From: Bacteroidota bacterium
GTDB lineage: Bacteria; Bacteroidota; Ignavibacteria; SZUA-365
DNA: 62,055 nucleotides
NCBI GenBank assembly: GCA_023432805.1
Contig: JAEYUG010000038.1
Span: 1 to 62,055 of the forward strand
Reading direction: 5' to 3'
The position numbers and the translations under genes were made by a program. Shown in pieces: positions 59,855-62,055 of this stretch. The notes under the pieces are model-generated. The model made no database searches, was not told where the DNA came from, and was given only the letters and a program-made list of their open reading frames with translations. Within the stretch, counting starts at the first letter, position 1. Every line of letters begins with the position of its first letter.

Positions 59855-61942
59855 TTGAAAGAGTACTCGTCCGAACGAATCAGAAACATCGCCATCACGG
59901 GTCACGGTGGCACCGGCAAGACAATCCTCTCCGACGCCATACTGTTCACCAGTGGCGCGGTTTCACGCATTGGCAAGGTGGAAGACGGCAGCACTGTCTC
60001 GGATTATCGCCCCGATGAGATCGAACGCCAGATTTCCATCAACAGCACGCTTCTCAGCACCGAATTCGGGGAGACGAAGTTCAATGTGCTCGACACGCCC
60101 GGATTCACGGATTTCATCGGTGACGTTCTTTCTAGTCTCCACGTGGTTGATTGTGCATTTCTTCTGATCAAGGCGGCCGAGGGTGTGGAAGTCGGCACCG
60201 AACTCGTCTGGAAGCATGCCGAGCAGCACCAGGTGCCGATCTGCATGGTCGTCAACAAGATGGACAACGAGCACGCGAATTTCGAGGCGACCCTCGGCAA
60301 GCTGCGTGCGCGTTTCGGCGCGGGCGTCATGCCCATGCAGATCCCCATCAAGCACGGACCGCAGTTCGACACGATCATCGACCTGCTGGCGATGAAGATG
60401 TACACGATCGCACAGGACGGCAGCGGCAAATCCACCGTCGCCGACATACCAGCCGATCAGATCGCCGCGGCGAACGCGGCACGCGAGGAACTGATCGAGA
60501 AAATCGCCGAGTCGTCGGAGGATCTGATGACTTCGTTCTTCGAGCATGGGACGCTTACGGACGAGGAGATCCTTGTCGGCCTGCGTGCCGCCATCCTTTC
60601 CCGCTCGATGTACCCGGTGCTTGCCACATCGGCCACGTTGAACATCGGCGTGTCTCAACTGCTGGATTTTGCTGCAGCCTGCTGTCCGGCACCGACAGAC
60701 CGCGGAGCGGTCGTCGGTGTGAAGCCTGACAGTGAGGAACAAGTAACCATTCCGGCGCAGGCGTCGGGCGAGCCCGCGCTCTTCGTATTCAAGACCCTGA
60801 GCGAAGCGCATGTGGGTGAGCTCTCCCTGTTCCGAGTCTACAGTGGCACGCTCACACCGGGTGTGGATCTGATCAACCAGAGCAACGGCAAGACCGAACG
60901 GCTCAATCAGATGTTCAGCATGCGCGGCAAGGACCGCAAGGAGGTCAAGCACCTCGTGGCCGGCGACATCGGTGCCGTCGTGAAGCTGAAAGACACCCAC
61001 ACCAACAACACGCTCGCCTCGCGGAACATCGCCGTGCAGCTTCCGAACGTATCCTTCCCATCGCCGCTGATCAGTGCAGCCATCAAGCCGCGTCAGAAGG
61101 GTGAGGAAGACAAGATCTCCACAGGACTTCACACCATGCATGAAGAGGATCCCTCGTTCAGTGTGAAGGTCGAAAGCGAGACACACGAGACCATCGTGCT
61201 CGGTCAGGGTGAGATTCATCTCGACATCATGATGAAGCGTCTCAAGCAGCGTTTCGGTGTGGAGGTCGATCTGGCCACTCCGCGCATCCCGTATCGTGAG
61301 ACGATCCGCAAGAACGCCGACGTGTCGTACAAGCACAAGAAGCAGACCGGTGGTTCGGGTCAGTACGGCGAAGTGTACATCCGCCTCGAGCCCAGGCCCC
61401 GCGGCGAAGGCTACGAATTCGTGGATGCGATCGTGGGTGGTGTGATCAGCGGCAAGTTCGTACCTGCGGTCGACAAGGGCATTCAAGAGCAGATGGCGCG
61501 CGGTGTCGTGGCCGGCTACCAGATGGTCGATGTCAAGGTGACACTGTACGATGGTTCGCAACACACGGTGGATTCGAACGAAATGGCGTTCAAGATCGCC
61601 GCACAGATGGCCTTCAAGAAGGCGGTCGCCGACGCGAATCCCATCCTGCTCGAACCGATCTACGACCTGACCGTCATGGTCCCCGATGAATTCATGGGTG
61701 ACGTGATGGGCGACATATCGAGCCATCGCGGCAAGATCCAGGGCATGGATTCGCAGGCCCCCTTCCAGGTGATCCGCGCACGCGTGCCCTTGTCGGAACT
61801 GCATTCGTATGCGACACGCCTGCGGTCGATGACCCAGGGACGCGGCATCTTCACCCGCGCCTTCTCGCATTACGAGGAAGTTCCGTTCGAAGTGCAGCAG
61901 AAGATCGTCGAAGAAGCAAACCTCGCCAAGGAACAGGAGTAG
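59855..61942 (+). CDS. elongation factor G paralogue (EF-G2 type)
   Basis: 695 aa from a TTG at 59855, supported by GGAGG (59845-59849) at 5 bases and by the family N-terminus KEYSSERIRNIAITGHGGTGKT. A GTG at 59798 would add 19 unlikely residues. G motifs: G1 GHGGTGKT (16-23; canonical EF-G reads AHIDAGKT), G3 DTPGFTDF, G4 NKMD; later GGSGQYGEVYIRLEP and GVISGKFVPAVDKGIQEQMARG of domain IV, and RGRGIFT-like end. An EF-G2-type GTPase whose role in translation is not settled (some bind ribosomes without translocating). Confidence 0.9.
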   Translation: MKEYSSERIRNIAITGHGGTGKTILSDAILFTSGAVSRIGKVEDGSTVSDYRPDEIERQISINSTLLSTEFGETKFNVLDTPGFTDFIGDVLSSLHVVDCAFLLIKAAEGVEVGTELVWKHAEQHQVPICMVVNKMDNEHANFEATLGKLRARFGAGVMPMQIPIKHGPQFDTIIDLLAMKMYTIAQDGSGKSTVADIPADQIAAANAAREELIEKIAESSEDLMTSFFEHGTLTDEEILVGLRAAILSRSMYPVLATSATLNIGVSQLLDFAAACCPAPTDRGAVVGVKPDSEEQVTIPAQASGEPALFVFKTLSEAHVGELSLFRVYSGTLTPGVDLINQSNGKTERLNQMFSMRGKDRKEVKHLVAGDIGAVVKLKDTHTNNTLASRNIAVQLPNVSFPSPLISAAIKPRQKGEEDKISTGLHTMHEEDPSFSVKVESETHETIVLGQGEIHLDIMMKRLKQRFGVEVDLATPRIPYRETIRKNADVSYKHKKQTGGSGQYGEVYIRLEPRPRGEGYEFVDAIVGGVISGKFVPAVDKGIQEQMARGVVAGYQMVDVKVTLYDGSQHTVDSNEMAFKIAAQMAFKKAVADANPILLEPIYDLTVMVPDEFMGDVMGDISSHRGKIQGMDSQAPFQVIRARVPLSELHSYATRLRSMTQGRGIFTRAFSHYEEVPFEVQQKIVEEANLAKEQE

Positions 61943-61944
61943 GC

Positions 61945-62055
61945 GTGTCGCGTCCGTCGCTGTTCGCGGTTTTCGTTCTGTTCCTCGTACTCGCAGTTCA
62001 GGTCGAGGGGCAGATTCTCGATGGTCCGCGTCCCCAGAAGGGTGGTACGCTATCG
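61945..62055 (+). CDS. start of a secreted protein (cut by the window end)
   Basis: 37 codons from the GTG at 61945, two bases after the EF-G2 stop, with GGAG 5 bases upstream. The protein opens with MSRPSLFAVFVLFLVLAVQVEGQ, a clean signal peptide; the rest is outside the window. Function unknown; co-transcription with the EF-G2 gene is likely. Confidence 0.7.
   Translation, partial: MSRPSLFAVFVLFLVLAVQVEGQILDGPRPQKGGTLS

Noticed and set aside
59963..61870. 635-codon open frame on the minus strand opposite the EF-G paralogue
   Set aside because: Mirror frame of a conserved GTPase; composition is His/Arg/Asp-rich and no Shine-Dalgarno or motif is present.
1..62055. tRNA, rRNA, CRISPR, insertion sequences, phage or integron sites
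   Set aside because: I looked for CCA-ended cloverleaf candidates, regular spaced repeats and transposase motifs and saw none; short RNAs could still be missed by eye.

Overview
The window reads as chromosomal DNA of a free-living, high-GC, Gram-negative member of the Bacteroidota/Chlorobiota (FCB) assemblage, perhaps near Kapaibacteriota or Ignavibacteria. This is inferred from three things. There are several outer-membrane or secreted families typical of that group (DUF6029, DUF5723, DUF6263-like, GWxTD, peptidase/propeller/barrel). Several start regions carry promoters of the Bacteroidota pattern TTG-N20/21-TAnnTTT(G). The enzymes (dioxygenase HppD, MCE/Mla lipid transport, PlpD-type patatin) fit an aerobic diderm. 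I saw no rRNA, tRNA, CRISPR array, insertion sequence or phage gene. No gap between genes exceeds 300 bases; the longest (about 235 bases, 51176-51410) holds an intrinsic terminator.

Layout. 1-4939: DUF3108 protein, gamma-carbonic anhydrase-like protein, nadC, CoA-type Nudix hydrolase; an EVE protein on the minus strand; a YihX-like HAD and a TlpA-like thioredoxin. 4942-14315: DUF6029 outer-membrane protein, RNase G, then the information-processing block dnaN-recF-DUF721-mnmE-gyrB. 14405-21845: a histidine kinase / NtrC-type regulator pair overlapping a GWxTD protein, then pdxA, an FtsE-like ATPase and a DEDDh exonuclease fused to UvrC-type GIY-YIG modules. 21920-27278 (minus): a surface-antigen-type barrel protein, two related periplasmic proteins and a YtcJ-like amidohydrolase. 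27378-33616: a 1075-aa metallopeptidase/propeller/barrel protein, asd, hppD, and a two-gene cassette whose second gene is a YgiT-type zinc-finger protein.

33748-44821 (plus): mlaE-mlaF-mlaD, a PfkB-type sugar kinase, an RmlD-like reductase, serS, a HAD, an ABC exporter, nrnA and pepA, mostly joined by 4-base stop/start overlaps. 44898-59673 (minus): a PlpD-like patatin-POTRA-barrel protein, DUF5723 protein, large lipoprotein, thioesterase, accA, a glycosyltransferase fused to a degenerate sugar-phosphotransferase module, a small lipoprotein, pyrC-pyrB-pyrR and cinA. 59855-62055 (plus): an EF-G paralogue and the start of a secreted protein.

Themes. The window mixes housekeeping (replication, tRNA modification, pyrimidine, NAD, PLP and fatty-acid precursors) with an unusually heavy envelope load: about a dozen products carry signal peptides, lipoboxes or outer-membrane barrels. 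Genes are tightly packed, with fourteen 4-base ATGA/GTGA overlaps. The items I find most worth a second look are the glycosyltransferase fusion that has lost the phosphotransferase catalytic dyad, the 20-base palindrome abutting the RNase G ribosome-binding site, the YgiT-linked small-gene pair, and the multi-module envelope and DNA-repair fusions.
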